Of a stretch of 64,000 bases of DNA, positions 45,901 through 53,426 are shown in pieces. The stretch's first letter is position 1; the number at the start of each line of letters is the position of its first letter. The position numbers and the translations under genes were made by a program. The stretch is from contig JAFVSJ010000017.1 of NCBI GenBank assembly GCA_017503805.1, positions 1 through 64,000 on the forward strand, given 5' to 3'. Source of the DNA: Tidjanibacter sp. GTDB taxonomy: Bacteria > Bacteroidota > Bacteroidia > Bacteroidales > Rikenellaceae. The notes below the pieces were generated by a model. That model was given only the letters and a program-made list of their open reading frames with translations, ran no database searches and had not been told where the DNA came from.

Positions 45901-46027
45901 CCACCGTACCCAGATAGAACGCTACGCCGAAGCTCTCAACAATATGGGTTACAACAACGTAAGGGGCTATCTATGGTACATCACGCTCGGCAGTGTAGAA
46001 CAGGTGGTAGGGCAAACAGAACTATAG
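42923..46027 (+). CDS. AddA/RecB-like UvrD-type helicase-nuclease
   Basis: A 1034-residue superfamily 1 helicase with C-terminal nuclease. Walker A is SASAGSGKTYRLAL (about 9-22), the Q/Ia region LAVTFTNKATDELKGRI, motif II YFMIDEFQDTSTMQW, motif III LVGDVKQSIYRWRGG, motif V TIMTIHKSKGLGF and motif VI YVALTRAKQELHI. The PD-(D/E)XK part is near 950-1000 (LRPDRIMVRGEEAVVVDYKFG). Arrangement with the divergent AddB-like gene indicates a two-subunit AddAB-type recombination nuclease. The downstream DUF454 gene begins four bases after its stop. Confidence 0.92.
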   Translation: MGRVDILSASAGSGKTYRLALNYIRTLLDEPNNYRHILAVTFTNKATDELKGRILDRLNSLAGREECDFDKALIELGYDMELVAQKATIARNLILHDYNNFAVMTIDKFFQRVMRAFIKEIGVDLSFNLELKTDSLLEEAADLMLENVADDKALYHWVANYIGDNISEGASWNIKGAIVELGKELFKEGYRSSQIDSTDKPELESIIKSFTTRANQLTATYRTEAQRFTALIDKYGLTAGDFAGGNRSSVALYIQKVASGLIVPPSQAAIKAVEQGVWHKAGRSPHNATIDAIEGELHGIVSGLIEIYPEVATADNNRNIITAHYRDFALLADLRTHLNAICSEKEILPISDVNEMISSLVSDNDAPFIYEKAGNRYDYFMIDEFQDTSTMQWSNFVPLLHNAISQSAENPVLLVGDVKQSIYRWRGGDWGLLAYGVKREFADIFEDNLDVNRRSTREVVDFNNGVTQYAVERVVDFLSAELEEARNSGFISADLATQLCSMVTTAYNKHQQLHKEDVESGYVSVTSYDKNASIHPVITQIEELQSRGYRASDIAVLVRSNREASEIATKILAHKNNPERDGRYIFDVVTQEALAINSSPAVQFIIACMSLINDPEDKVARALYNGFFMRPHQEALTADEEDFLGSLALLQPEEVFNELMLHFPNCNETGEVPYLQALHSQIINFSSSKIADTSLFVKWWNENGYKESVALPSDADAITIMTIHKSKGLGFKAVILPYCSWSLKPLPNTIFWAQPNNPLSERITRFPVAFSSAMARSVFSESYYHELTLSAIDSLNTLYVALTRAKQELHIMIPDKCHNTTVGAIVRDYAGLSEEVTTYTLGEPTQNKAKSKEVPSLAHFDTHSPSEKIAVRYSHQRYDEESSGENIDARDYGIMMHKAMEQAVTREEITQRLQANVIEGLITVEEAETVEQQIDDAFTNPMVAEWFDGNWECVMCERELIVKGRTLRPDRIMVRGEEAVVVDYKFGLMRSDSHRTQIERYAEALNNMGYNNVRGYLWYITLGSVEQVVGQTEL

Positions 46028-46031
46028 CACA

Positions 46032-46397
46032 ATGAAACAGACAATTTACATCATAATTGGTGCTATCTGTGTGACTCTCGGTGCAATAGGAGTAGTGCTT
46101 CCGGGATTGCCCACAACTCCACTACTATTGGCCGCATCGTGGTTGTTTTATCGTTCCTCGCCTCGCCTGCAGAGGTGGTTGCTCAATTCACGGCTCGGCA
46201 TATACATACGCGACTATGAGAGGCGTGGCGGTATGCGCAAAACAACTAAAGTGTGGGTAATTCTATTGATGCTCACGATGGTGACCATCTCTATAGTTTT
46301 TTTCATCCACAACAGAGTTGTCGATTGGGTTGTCGCCACAGCGGGAGTCATCGGCTCTCTTGTGGTAATTTTCAAAGTCCCAAACGCCAAAGAATAA
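46032..46397 (+). CDS. YbaN/DUF454 family membrane protein
   Basis: A 121-residue inner-membrane protein. The N-terminal pattern IIGAICVTLGAIGVVLPGLPTTPLLLAASWLFYRSSPRL is the DUF454 (YbaN) signature. Two further hydrophobic segments lie at about 72-90 and 92-110. It follows the AddA-like gene by four bases and is probably coupled to it. The function of the family is unknown. Confidence 0.92.
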   Translation: MKQTIYIIIGAICVTLGAIGVVLPGLPTTPLLLAASWLFYRSSPRLQRWLLNSRLGIYIRDYERRGGMRKTTKVWVILLMLTMVTISIVFFIHNRVVDWVVATAGVIGSLVVIFKVPNAKE

Positions 46398-46423
46398 TAC
46401 TTACTACTCAAGCACACAACAAG

Positions 46424-46454
46424 GAGGTGGACTGCAACTACAGTCCACCTCTTT
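46424..46454. terminator. terminator between the DUF454 gene and glgB
   Basis: GAGGTGGACTG (46424-46434) and CAGTCCACCTC (46441-46451) form a perfect 11-bp stem with a six-base loop, followed by TTTG. Convergent genes flank it. Confidence 0.75.
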
Positions 46455-46476
46455 GATTATCGCTACTCCACACTAT

Positions 46477-48501
46477 TTACTTAACCAACTTATAGATGGT
46501 GGCTGTGCGGGCAACATTATAGATGCGTATGAAATGACGCACCACTCCATCGTCGTCCTTGCGCGAGAACGACAAAAATTCTCCGTTCAACTCATTGCGC
46601 TCGAAACCGCCGAAGCGTTCCTCATCGGAGGATAGCAATATGCGGTAACTACCGGGCTCGGGCACAGGAATCATATAGTCGGGTACGCTTCGTGTAGGGT
46701 TCCAATTGAATACATATACCAAGTCACCGTGGTTGTAGACCATAACCTGATCACCATCGTACATTGCGAGTTGATTGGCATATCCCTGTCCGAGCTGATT
46801 GTAGCGCACAAGCAGGTTAATCATTGCCTTGTCGAACTCGCCGAGGAAGCGATAGCGCAACTCCTTGGCATCGACCAACGACCACTGGCGGCGTGCATAG
46901 GCATAGCTCCAATTATTACCCAACCTCGGGAAGTCAATCCATTCGGGGTGTCCGAACTCGTTGCCCATAAAGTTGAGATAGCCCTGACCGCCGAGCGATG
47001 CTGTGACAAGTCGTATCATCTTATGCAGTGCCAATCCCCTATCGACAATAGGGTTCTCAATGTCGACGTGCATAGAGTCATACATAGCCGTTCCAAGCAG
47101 TCGGAATGCTATGGTCTGATCACCCTGCATCGCCTGATCGTGCGACTCGCAGTAGGATATGGTACGGGTATTATTGCCTCTATTGTTGAGCACATTCCAA
47201 ATATCCCACACATTCCAATTTTCATCCGGAACCTCCTTGAGCATCTTTATCCAGAAGTCGGGCACACCCATAGCGAGCCTATAGTCGAATCCGAGGCCGC
47301 CATCGCCCTCGGGCTCTGCAATGCCGGGCATACCACTCACATCCTCGGCAATGGTCACTGCATCGGGGCGCAAGCTATGTACGAGGCGGTTGGCGAGTTT
47401 GAGATATGTGATAGCATCGCGATTCACTCCGGCATCAAAATACTTTTCGCGGCAGTCGAACTCGGTGTAGCCGTGATGGTAGTAGAGCATAGAGGTCACG
47501 CCGTCGAATCGGTAGCCATCGAAGTGGAACTCATCTATCCAATATTTAACATTTGAGAGCAAGAAATGGCAGACCTCACGTTTGCCGAAGTCGAAAATCT
47601 TTGAATCCCAATATTTTTGGTAGCCCGCATCACCATCAAGCGAGTAGAGATTTGGCGAGCCATCGAGTTCGTTGATACCTTCGGCAAAATTTTTGACGTA
47701 GTGAGCGTGGACCAAGTCCATAATGACCGCGATGTTCATATCGTGGGCCTTGCGCACAAGAGCCTTCAGCTCCTCTGGAGTGCCAAACCTCGACGAGGGA
47801 GCAAAGAAATTGGAAACGTGATAGCCATAGCTACCATAGTAGGGGTGCTCGGCAATGCCCATAATCTGTATGGCATTGTAGCCGGCAGCCTTCACTCTCG
47901 GCAGCACCTTTTCGGCGAATTCGGTGTAGGAGCCGACACCCTCTTTCTCTTGGGCCATACCGATGTGGCACTCATAGATAAAGAGCCCGTCACGACTCTC
48001 GATGCAGAAACGGTCATCGCCCCAATCGAAGGGTTCCGATGGATTCCAAAATTGGGCCGTAAAGTTCTTTGTTTCATCGTCTTGCACCGCACGAGTCGTC
48101 CAAGCAGGGATACGTTCGTGGGTGCCATTCTGGCCGGTCACCAGAATCTTGTAGAGCATACCGTGTCCGAGGAAGTAGTCGCGATCGGAGAGGAAGATGC
48201 TCCAAACACCCGTGGTGGGATTCTTGAAGAGCGGGAGCGAGGTGCGATTCCAACCGTTGAAGTCGCCGAAGATATAGACACTCTCGGCTGCAGGAAGCCA
48301 CTCACGGAACCACCAGCCTTTGTTGCGCTCGTCGCGCTGGAAACCGAAGTATCGGTAGCCGTTTGCAAAGTCGACAATCGAGCCCGATGATTTTTCTATG
48401 TCGGAAAGTTTGTCAACAAAGAGCTTGTGACGTAGATTGAGTTCCTCTTCCACCGGCTCGAGCCAGCTATCGTTTTCGATGATTGTCAGACGTTTAGCCA
48501 T
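46477..48501 (-). CDS. glgB: 1,4-alpha-glucan branching enzyme
   Basis: A 674-residue GH13 branching enzyme that adds alpha-1,6 branches to glycogen. After an N-terminal CBM48-like domain (ESVYIFGDFNGWNRTSLPLFK) comes the catalytic barrel: MDLVHAHYVKN, the nucleophile region FDGYRFDGVTSMLYYHHG, VTIAEDVSGMPG for the acid/base and NFMGNEFGHPEWIDFP. The layout resembles the eukaryote-like GH13_8 group common in Bacteroidota. I used the ATG at 48501 (MAKRLTIIENDSW); the 41 codons upstream are in the divergent gap. It is monocistronic by appearance. Confidence 0.95.
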   Translation of the reverse strand: MAKRLTIIENDSWLEPVEEELNLRHKLFVDKLSDIEKSSGSIVDFANGYRYFGFQRDERNKGWWFREWLPAAESVYIFGDFNGWNRTSLPLFKNPTTGVWSIFLSDRDYFLGHGMLYKILVTGQNGTHERIPAWTTRAVQDDETKNFTAQFWNPSEPFDWGDDRFCIESRDGLFIYECHIGMAQEKEGVGSYTEFAEKVLPRVKAAGYNAIQIMGIAEHPYYGSYGYHVSNFFAPSSRFGTPEELKALVRKAHDMNIAVIMDLVHAHYVKNFAEGINELDGSPNLYSLDGDAGYQKYWDSKIFDFGKREVCHFLLSNVKYWIDEFHFDGYRFDGVTSMLYYHHGYTEFDCREKYFDAGVNRDAITYLKLANRLVHSLRPDAVTIAEDVSGMPGIAEPEGDGGLGFDYRLAMGVPDFWIKMLKEVPDENWNVWDIWNVLNNRGNNTRTISYCESHDQAMQGDQTIAFRLLGTAMYDSMHVDIENPIVDRGLALHKMIRLVTASLGGQGYLNFMGNEFGHPEWIDFPRLGNNWSYAYARRQWSLVDAKELRYRFLGEFDKAMINLLVRYNQLGQGYANQLAMYDGDQVMVYNHGDLVYVFNWNPTRSVPDYMIPVPEPGSYRILLSSDEERFGGFERNELNGEFLSFSRKDDDGVVRHFIRIYNVARTATIYKLVK

Positions 48502-48551
48502 AATTGTAATATTTTTGCGACAATAAAAATACTCTTTTTCTGTCAGAAGCG

Positions 48552-48581
48552 CAAATTTATTCCTAAAAATTACTATTTTTG
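48552..48581. promoter_or_regulatory. divergent -7 elements for glgB and the peptide transporter
   Basis: On the minus strand TAAATTTG (48559-48552) matches the -7 consensus for glgB. On the plus strand TATTTTTG (48574-48581) does so for the transporter. Neither has a convincing -33. The two polymerase footprints would overlap, so the genes could compete for initiation. Confidence 0.45.
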
Positions 48582-48646
48582 TCACTTGAATGGACTTATT
48601 TTGAACGAAATTACACACTAACATTTATTAACCAATACTAATTTTT

Positions 48647-50326
48647 ATGCTAAATTTTTTCGCTAATCTTTGGGCAAACAACCGCCCAATGTTGATCCTG
48701 ATGGCAATCTTGGTAGTAGTGATTCCTTTCTTGGTATTCTACATCCGCAAGGCCACCAAAGAGCACCCCAAGGGACTTATCTCGGCTGCTCTTAGCAATA
48801 TGGGTGAGCGCTTCGGCTACTACATTATGAATGCAGTACTGCTTCTGTTCATCTGCTCCAAGTTCGGCATCAGTGACGACGCAGCAGGTTGGATCTACGC
48901 AGTTTTCTATTTCCTCATCTACGTACTTAGCCTCCCCGGCGGTATCATCGCCGACCGCACCCAGAAGTACAAAGGCACCATCATCACCGGTCTTTTGGTT
49001 ATGGCTCTTGGTTACGGCATCCTTTCGATTCCCGTATTTGCTGAGACCACCGGTTTCTCGTGGGTATTGGTACTCACTTGCGTTGCCCTCTTCATCATTG
49101 CCTTCGGTAACGGTCTGTTCAAAGGCAACCTTCAGGCTATCGTAGGTCAGATGTACGACAACTTCGAGGCTGAGGCTGCAAAGAAAGGTCCCGAAGAGTT
49201 GGCAAAAGCTAAAGAGAAACGTGACTCGGGCTTCCAGATTTTCTACGTATTCATCAACATCGGTGGCGTTATCGCTCCCTTCATCGCTCCCCTTCTGAGG
49301 AGCTTCTGGCTCAAGATGCACGACTTGGCATACAACTCGGATCTTCCCCGTCTCTGCCACGACTTCATCAACAGCACCAAAGAGGGCGCTGCTCCTATGA
49401 CCGAGACCGCAATGGAGAACCTCACCAGCCTCGCAGCTAATGCAGGTTACACCGGCACCATCGATGCAGCATTCTGCAACAACTACCTCGAGATCTTCAA
49501 CACCGGCGTACACTTCTCGTTCATCGCTTCGGTTGTTGCTATGCTCATCTCGCTGACCATCTTCCTCTGCGTTAAAGGCAAACTGCCCAACCCCGCAAAG
49601 AAAGAGAAGAAAGCCGAGGTTCAGTACACCGCAGAGGAGAAAGCTGCCAACGCAAAAGAGATCAAACAGCGTCTCTACGCTCTCTTCGCAGTTCTTGGCG
49701 TAGCCGTATTCTTCTGGTTCTCGTTCCACCAGAATGGTCAGTCGCTCTCCGTATTTGCTCGCGACTTCGTTTCGACCGGTTCGATTCCTCCCGAAATCTG
49801 GCAGTGCATCAACCCCTTGTTCGTGATTATTCTCACCCCCATCATTATGTACATCTTCGGCGCTTTGGCACGCAAAGGCAAAGAGGTTTCCACTCCTCGT
49901 AAGATCGCCCTCGGTATGCTCATCGCCGCTTGTGCTTACATCTTCCTGATGGTTATCGCAATGGTACAGAGCTATCCTTCGGGCGCAGAATTCAAGGGTC
50001 TTGCAGAGTCGATGAAGGAGGCTATGAAATGCAGTCCTCTGGTGCTGATTGCAACCTACTTCTTCCTGACTGTTGCAGAGCTCTTCATCTCGCCTCTGGG
50101 TCTGTCGTTCGTATCGAAGATTGCTCCTCGCCACCTGCAGGGTATCTGCCAGGGCTTGTGGCTCACCGCTACCGCCATTGGTAACCTCTTCATCGCAATT
50201 GGCGTGACTATGCTCAACACCTTCCCCCAGCAGTGGATGTGCTGGGCTGTATTCGCAGGCTTCTGCCTCATCTCGATGGGCGTGATGCTTGGTATGGTTA
50301 AGTGGCTCGAGAAAGTGACCGCATAA
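48647..50326 (+). CDS. POT/PTR family peptide MFS transporter
   Basis: A 559-residue proton-coupled oligopeptide transporter of the major facilitator superfamily. Hydrophobic helices run from residue 12. The family's ExxERFxYY motif appears as NMGERFGYYIM (about 51-61), and FYVFINIGGVIAPFIAPLL is the POT signature near residue 205. The central insertion near 305-345 is rich in Lys and Glu (AKKEKKAEVQYTAEEKAANAKEI). Conserved FWFSFHQNGQSLSVFA follows. Codon use is markedly uniform (many GCT, AAC, ATC, CTC), suggesting high expression. It takes up di- and tripeptides in known members. Confidence 0.94.
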   Translation: MLNFFANLWANNRPMLILMAILVVVIPFLVFYIRKATKEHPKGLISAALSNMGERFGYYIMNAVLLLFICSKFGISDDAAGWIYAVFYFLIYVLSLPGGIIADRTQKYKGTIITGLLVMALGYGILSIPVFAETTGFSWVLVLTCVALFIIAFGNGLFKGNLQAIVGQMYDNFEAEAAKKGPEELAKAKEKRDSGFQIFYVFINIGGVIAPFIAPLLRSFWLKMHDLAYNSDLPRLCHDFINSTKEGAAPMTETAMENLTSLAANAGYTGTIDAAFCNNYLEIFNTGVHFSFIASVVAMLISLTIFLCVKGKLPNPAKKEKKAEVQYTAEEKAANAKEIKQRLYALFAVLGVAVFFWFSFHQNGQSLSVFARDFVSTGSIPPEIWQCINPLFVIILTPIIMYIFGALARKGKEVSTPRKIALGMLIAACAYIFLMVIAMVQSYPSGAEFKGLAESMKEAMKCSPLVLIATYFFLTVAELFISPLGLSFVSKIAPRHLQGICQGLWLTATAIGNLFIAIGVTMLNTFPQQWMCWAVFAGFCLISMGVMLGMVKWLEKVTA

Positions 50327-50355
50327 CCACCCTATACGGCAAATAGATAGAGAGA

Positions 50356-50391
50356 ATCGGCCCGACCGTTTGCGGTTGGGCCGATTTTTTT
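50356..50391 (+). terminator. terminator of the peptide transporter gene
   Basis: ATCGGCCCGACC (50356-50367) pairs with GGTTGGGCCGAT (50374-50385, one G-U pair), loop GTTTGC, then six T. A strong rho-independent terminator. Confidence 0.93.
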
Positions 50392-50400
50392 GTATGTTTG
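50369..50400 (+). promoter_or_regulatory. promoter overlapping the upstream terminator
   Basis: TTTG at 50369-50372, in the loop of the terminator hairpin, and TATGTTTG at 50393-50400 are 20 bases apart. The start would be near 50407, 30 bases before the ATG at 50437. Confidence 0.5.
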
Positions 50401-50436
50401 TGGGCAAAACAACCAACCTCAAGGTCCAACGACACT

Positions 50437-51213
50437 ATGCTAAAACTCACATTCCTCGGAACAGGTACCTCTCAAGGGGTACCGATGATAGGTTGCCACT
50501 GCGCAGTGTGCCACTCGGCAGACCCGAGGGACAAACGACTACGCTCGTCGGCGATGATTGAGAACAACGATACGAGGGTGGTGATAGATGCTGGCCCCGA
50601 TTTCCGCTATCAAATGCTACGTGCAGGCGTTGACAATATTGACGCAATTCTTCTCACCCATCAGCACACCGACCATATTATGGGACTCGATGATGTGAGG
50701 GCGTTCAACTACTTCTGCCGCAAGAGCATCGTCGTCTGCGCCACCGAGGAGGTCGAGAGGGTTGTACGCAAAAATTTCGACTACGCCTTCGAGGAAAAAC
50801 CATACCCCGGCGCACCCAAAATCACACTGCAGAGAATCGACACCGAGCCCTTCACGATTGGCTCGATGGAGATAGTTCCCATCCGTGGCCGCCACTTCAC
50901 GTTGCCCGTCACGGGCTACCGCATAGGCCCCATCGCCTACTTGACCGACTTCAACCACATAGAGTCCGAGGAGTTGGAGAAACTCAAGGGTGTGGAGGTT
51001 TTGGTTATCAATGCCCTGCGTCACGAGCCCCACATCTCCCACTTCACACTCGATGAGGCTACGGAGATTGCACGCAAAGTGGGGGCCACAAAGAGCTACT
51101 TCACCCATATGTCCCACCAGATAGGCCTCCACGCCGAACAAGAGCCTCAGCTCCCCGAGGGGATGTTTATGGCCTACGACACCCTGACAATAGAGATACC
51201 TTCAAATAAATAG
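50437..51213 (+). CDS. PhnP-like metallo-beta-lactamase-fold phosphodiesterase
   Basis: A 258-residue metal-dependent hydrolase. Starts MLKLTFLGTGTSQGVPMIGCHCAVCHS, with Cys residues that in PhnP bind a structural metal. The core motif is LLTHQHTDHIMGLDD, later metal ligands lie in RGRHFTLPVTGYRIG, YLTDFNH and INALRHEPHISHF. This matches the PhnP branch, which cleaves phosphoribosyl cyclic phosphate or related cyclic nucleotides. No other phosphonate genes are near, so the substrate may differ. It is six bases before the radical SAM gene, so the two are cotranscribed. I used the ATG at 50437 rather than the ATG 13 codons upstream. Confidence 0.85.
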   Translation: MLKLTFLGTGTSQGVPMIGCHCAVCHSADPRDKRLRSSAMIENNDTRVVIDAGPDFRYQMLRAGVDNIDAILLTHQHTDHIMGLDDVRAFNYFCRKSIVVCATEEVERVVRKNFDYAFEEKPYPGAPKITLQRIDTEPFTIGSMEIVPIRGRHFTLPVTGYRIGPIAYLTDFNHIESEELEKLKGVEVLVINALRHEPHISHFTLDEATEIARKVGATKSYFTHMSHQIGLHAEQEPQLPEGMFMAYDTLTIEIPSNK

Positions 51214-51218
51214 TAGTT

Positions 51219-53330
51219 ATGACCGATATACTGCTCATCACACCTCCGTTTGTGCAGCCCAACTGCCCCTACCCTGCCACCGCGTACCTCAGCGGCTATC
51301 TGCGCCGCAAAGGGTTCTCGGTCGAGCAGGTTGACCTCTCCATAGAGACACTCCGAGCAATTTTCAGCCGAGACTTTCTCACCTCGCTCTTTGAGAACTA
51401 CGATGGCGAGGGCGACGAGAATTGCAACCGCATCTGGGCTATGCGAAACGACTACATTGCCACAATAGATAGCGTCATAGAGTTTCTACAGGGCAAGGAT
51501 TCAACCATAGCAAGCCTTATCTGCTCACCCGAATATCTCCCCCAAGCAAGTCGTTTCGACACTATGGTCGATGCAGAGGAGTACTTCGGCACACTCGGCT
51601 CGAAGGATTGTGCCGAGTATATTGCCACACTCTATCTGCAAGACCTGAGCGACTTTATTCGCGCCACCGTGAGTCCCGAATTTGAGGTGGTCAAATATGG
51701 CGAGAGTTTGGCACTCGCCATAGCAGAGTTTTCCACCCTCGAGCAGGAGTTGCAGAAACCGCGAAATGCCATTGAGAACATTATGTGCGACCTGCTACGC
51801 GACCACATAACCCGCACAGCACCACGTCGTGTGGGCATCACCGTACCATTCCCCGGCAACCTGCTCGGTGCGTTGCGCATAGGTCAGTATCTGAAGGCAA
51901 ACAACCCCGAAATAGAGGTGATTATCGGTGGAGGCTACCCCACAACTGAATTACGCTCGATGTCAGACCGAGAGATTTTCCGCTACGTCGACTACATCAT
52001 CCTCGACGATGGAGAGTTGGCCCTTGAGCGCCTACTCAAGGGAGAAGAGCCTATACACACGCTCACCGCAGATGGTTATAGCGAAGGGAGTGGCACCATA
52101 AGTCACCGCGAGCGTGGCTGCCCCGACTTCGACGGACTCCCCCACTCTCTCTACTTCTCTCTCACCGAGGTGACCAACCCGATGCACCGACTCTGGAGCG
52201 ACGGCAGGTGGAACAAGATGATGCTTGCACACGGTTGTTATTGGGCCAAGTGCTCCTTCTGCGACACCACACTCGACTACATACGTTGCTACGACGCTGT
52301 GACCGCAGCAGAGATAGTCGACCAGATGGAGCGTGTCTCTGCACAGACGGGCAGCCGAGGATTCCACTTCGTCGACGAGGCCGCACCTCCCAAGCTGCTG
52401 AAGGAATTCTCACTCGAGTTGCTACGCCGCGGATTGAGATTTAGCTGGTGGACAAACATACGATTTGAGAAGAGCTATACGGGCGACCTCTGCGCTCTGA
52501 TGGCCCGTGCAGGTTGCATAGCTGTGAGCGGAGGTCTGGAGGTGGCAAGTGACCGACTGTTGGAGCTGGTAGGCAAAGGCATCACCATAGAGCAGGCAAC
52601 CATAGCTATGCGCAACTTCTACTATGCGGGCATAATGGTACACACCTATCTTATGTACGGCCTCCCGACAGAGAGTCTGCAGGAGAGCATAGACGCTGCC
52701 GAGGTGGTGCGTCAGATGTTCAAGGCGGAGCTCATCGGCTCGGCATTTTGGCATCGCTACGCAATGACCATCCACTCCCACTCGGGACAACACCCCGAGG
52801 AGTATGGAGTAAGGCGCAAAGACCGACTACCCAATCCATTTGCCAATAACGAAGTGCCATTTGCCGAAAATAGGGGTTATTCGCTCGATATGGTGGGTGA
52901 AGGACTCAACCTATCGCTTGCCAATTGGTTGGTGGGCAATGGGATAGATAGGCCTGTGCATAAGTGGTTCGGCACCAAGGTGCCCGCCACGACAGTCATC
53001 CCCTCGCTCATTACCGACCACCTCATAAAACCCGATGGCTGCCGCATCTACAACGACAAGGCACGCATCGTGTGGATAGGTGGCACCCCCGAGCTCTCGG
53101 AGGAGGGAGTGGTGATACACACACCCTCGGCCACAAAAGAGGTGAAACTGCCCGAGGCAGAGGCGGAGTTTATCTACTCCGTAATAGAACAGACAGCCGA
53201 CCTAGACGAGAACTATACGTTTGAGGATATCCGCACACTATGGGAAGAACATTTCGACCGTCCGTTCATAGAGTTCTACTCGTCGAAAAAGTGGGATATT
53301 GTGCGTAAATTCGGATTACTGCAAATCTAA
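51219..53330 (+). CDS. B12-binding-domain radical SAM protein with CX4CX2C motif
   Basis: A 703-residue protein. The N-terminus (ILLITPPFVQPNCPYPATAYLSGYLRRKGFSVEQVDLS) and the segment VIIGGGYPTTELRSM (about 230-245) match the cobalamin-binding-like domain of class B radical SAM enzymes. The [4Fe-4S] motif is GCYWAKCSFCD with Cys340, Cys345 and Cys348: CX4CX2C rather than the usual CX3CX2C. The SAM-binding beta strands (GFHFVDEAAPPKLL, VSGGLEVASDRLLEL) follow to about residue 520, then a C-terminal domain of about 150 residues. It is cotranscribed with the PhnP-like hydrolase. Product and substrate are unknown. No full Dx-H-x-x-G cobalamin motif was confirmed, so cobalamin binding is inferred. 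Confidence 0.85.
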   Translation: MTDILLITPPFVQPNCPYPATAYLSGYLRRKGFSVEQVDLSIETLRAIFSRDFLTSLFENYDGEGDENCNRIWAMRNDYIATIDSVIEFLQGKDSTIASLICSPEYLPQASRFDTMVDAEEYFGTLGSKDCAEYIATLYLQDLSDFIRATVSPEFEVVKYGESLALAIAEFSTLEQELQKPRNAIENIMCDLLRDHITRTAPRRVGITVPFPGNLLGALRIGQYLKANNPEIEVIIGGGYPTTELRSMSDREIFRYVDYIILDDGELALERLLKGEEPIHTLTADGYSEGSGTISHRERGCPDFDGLPHSLYFSLTEVTNPMHRLWSDGRWNKMMLAHGCYWAKCSFCDTTLDYIRCYDAVTAAEIVDQMERVSAQTGSRGFHFVDEAAPPKLLKEFSLELLRRGLRFSWWTNIRFEKSYTGDLCALMARAGCIAVSGGLEVASDRLLELVGKGITIEQATIAMRNFYYAGIMVHTYLMYGLPTESLQESIDAAEVVRQMFKAELIGSAFWHRYAMTIHSHSGQHPEEYGVRRKDRLPNPFANNEVPFAENRGYSLDMVGEGLNLSLANWLVGNGIDRPVHKWFGTKVPATTVIPSLITDHLIKPDGCRIYNDKARIVWIGGTPELSEEGVVIHTPSATKEVKLPEAEAEFIYSVIEQTADLDENYTFEDIRTLWEEHFDRPFIEFYSSKKWDIVRKFGLLQI

Positions 53331-53354
53331 CACAATCCTGTTCAAGGGATACGA

Positions 53355-53394
53355 CAAGAGAGAGGCTTCCACGATCGTGGAAGCCTCTCTCTTG
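53355..53394. terminator. bidirectional terminator, perfect 40-bp palindrome
   Basis: Bases 53355-53374 are the exact reverse complement of 53375-53394 (AGAGAGAGGCTTCC in the left arm), so the RNA folds into a long hairpin with at most a tiny loop. No long T-run follows. It separates convergent genes ending at 53330 and 53427. Confidence 0.75.
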
Positions 53395-53426
53395 CACCTA
53401 CCATCACCCAATGAGTGACTGCAAAG

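Noticed and set aside
48650..50422. A 590-codon open frame antisense to the peptide transporter
   Set aside because: It mirrors the strongly biased codon use of the transporter gene and encodes no recognisable domain; the plus-strand POT motifs are unambiguous.
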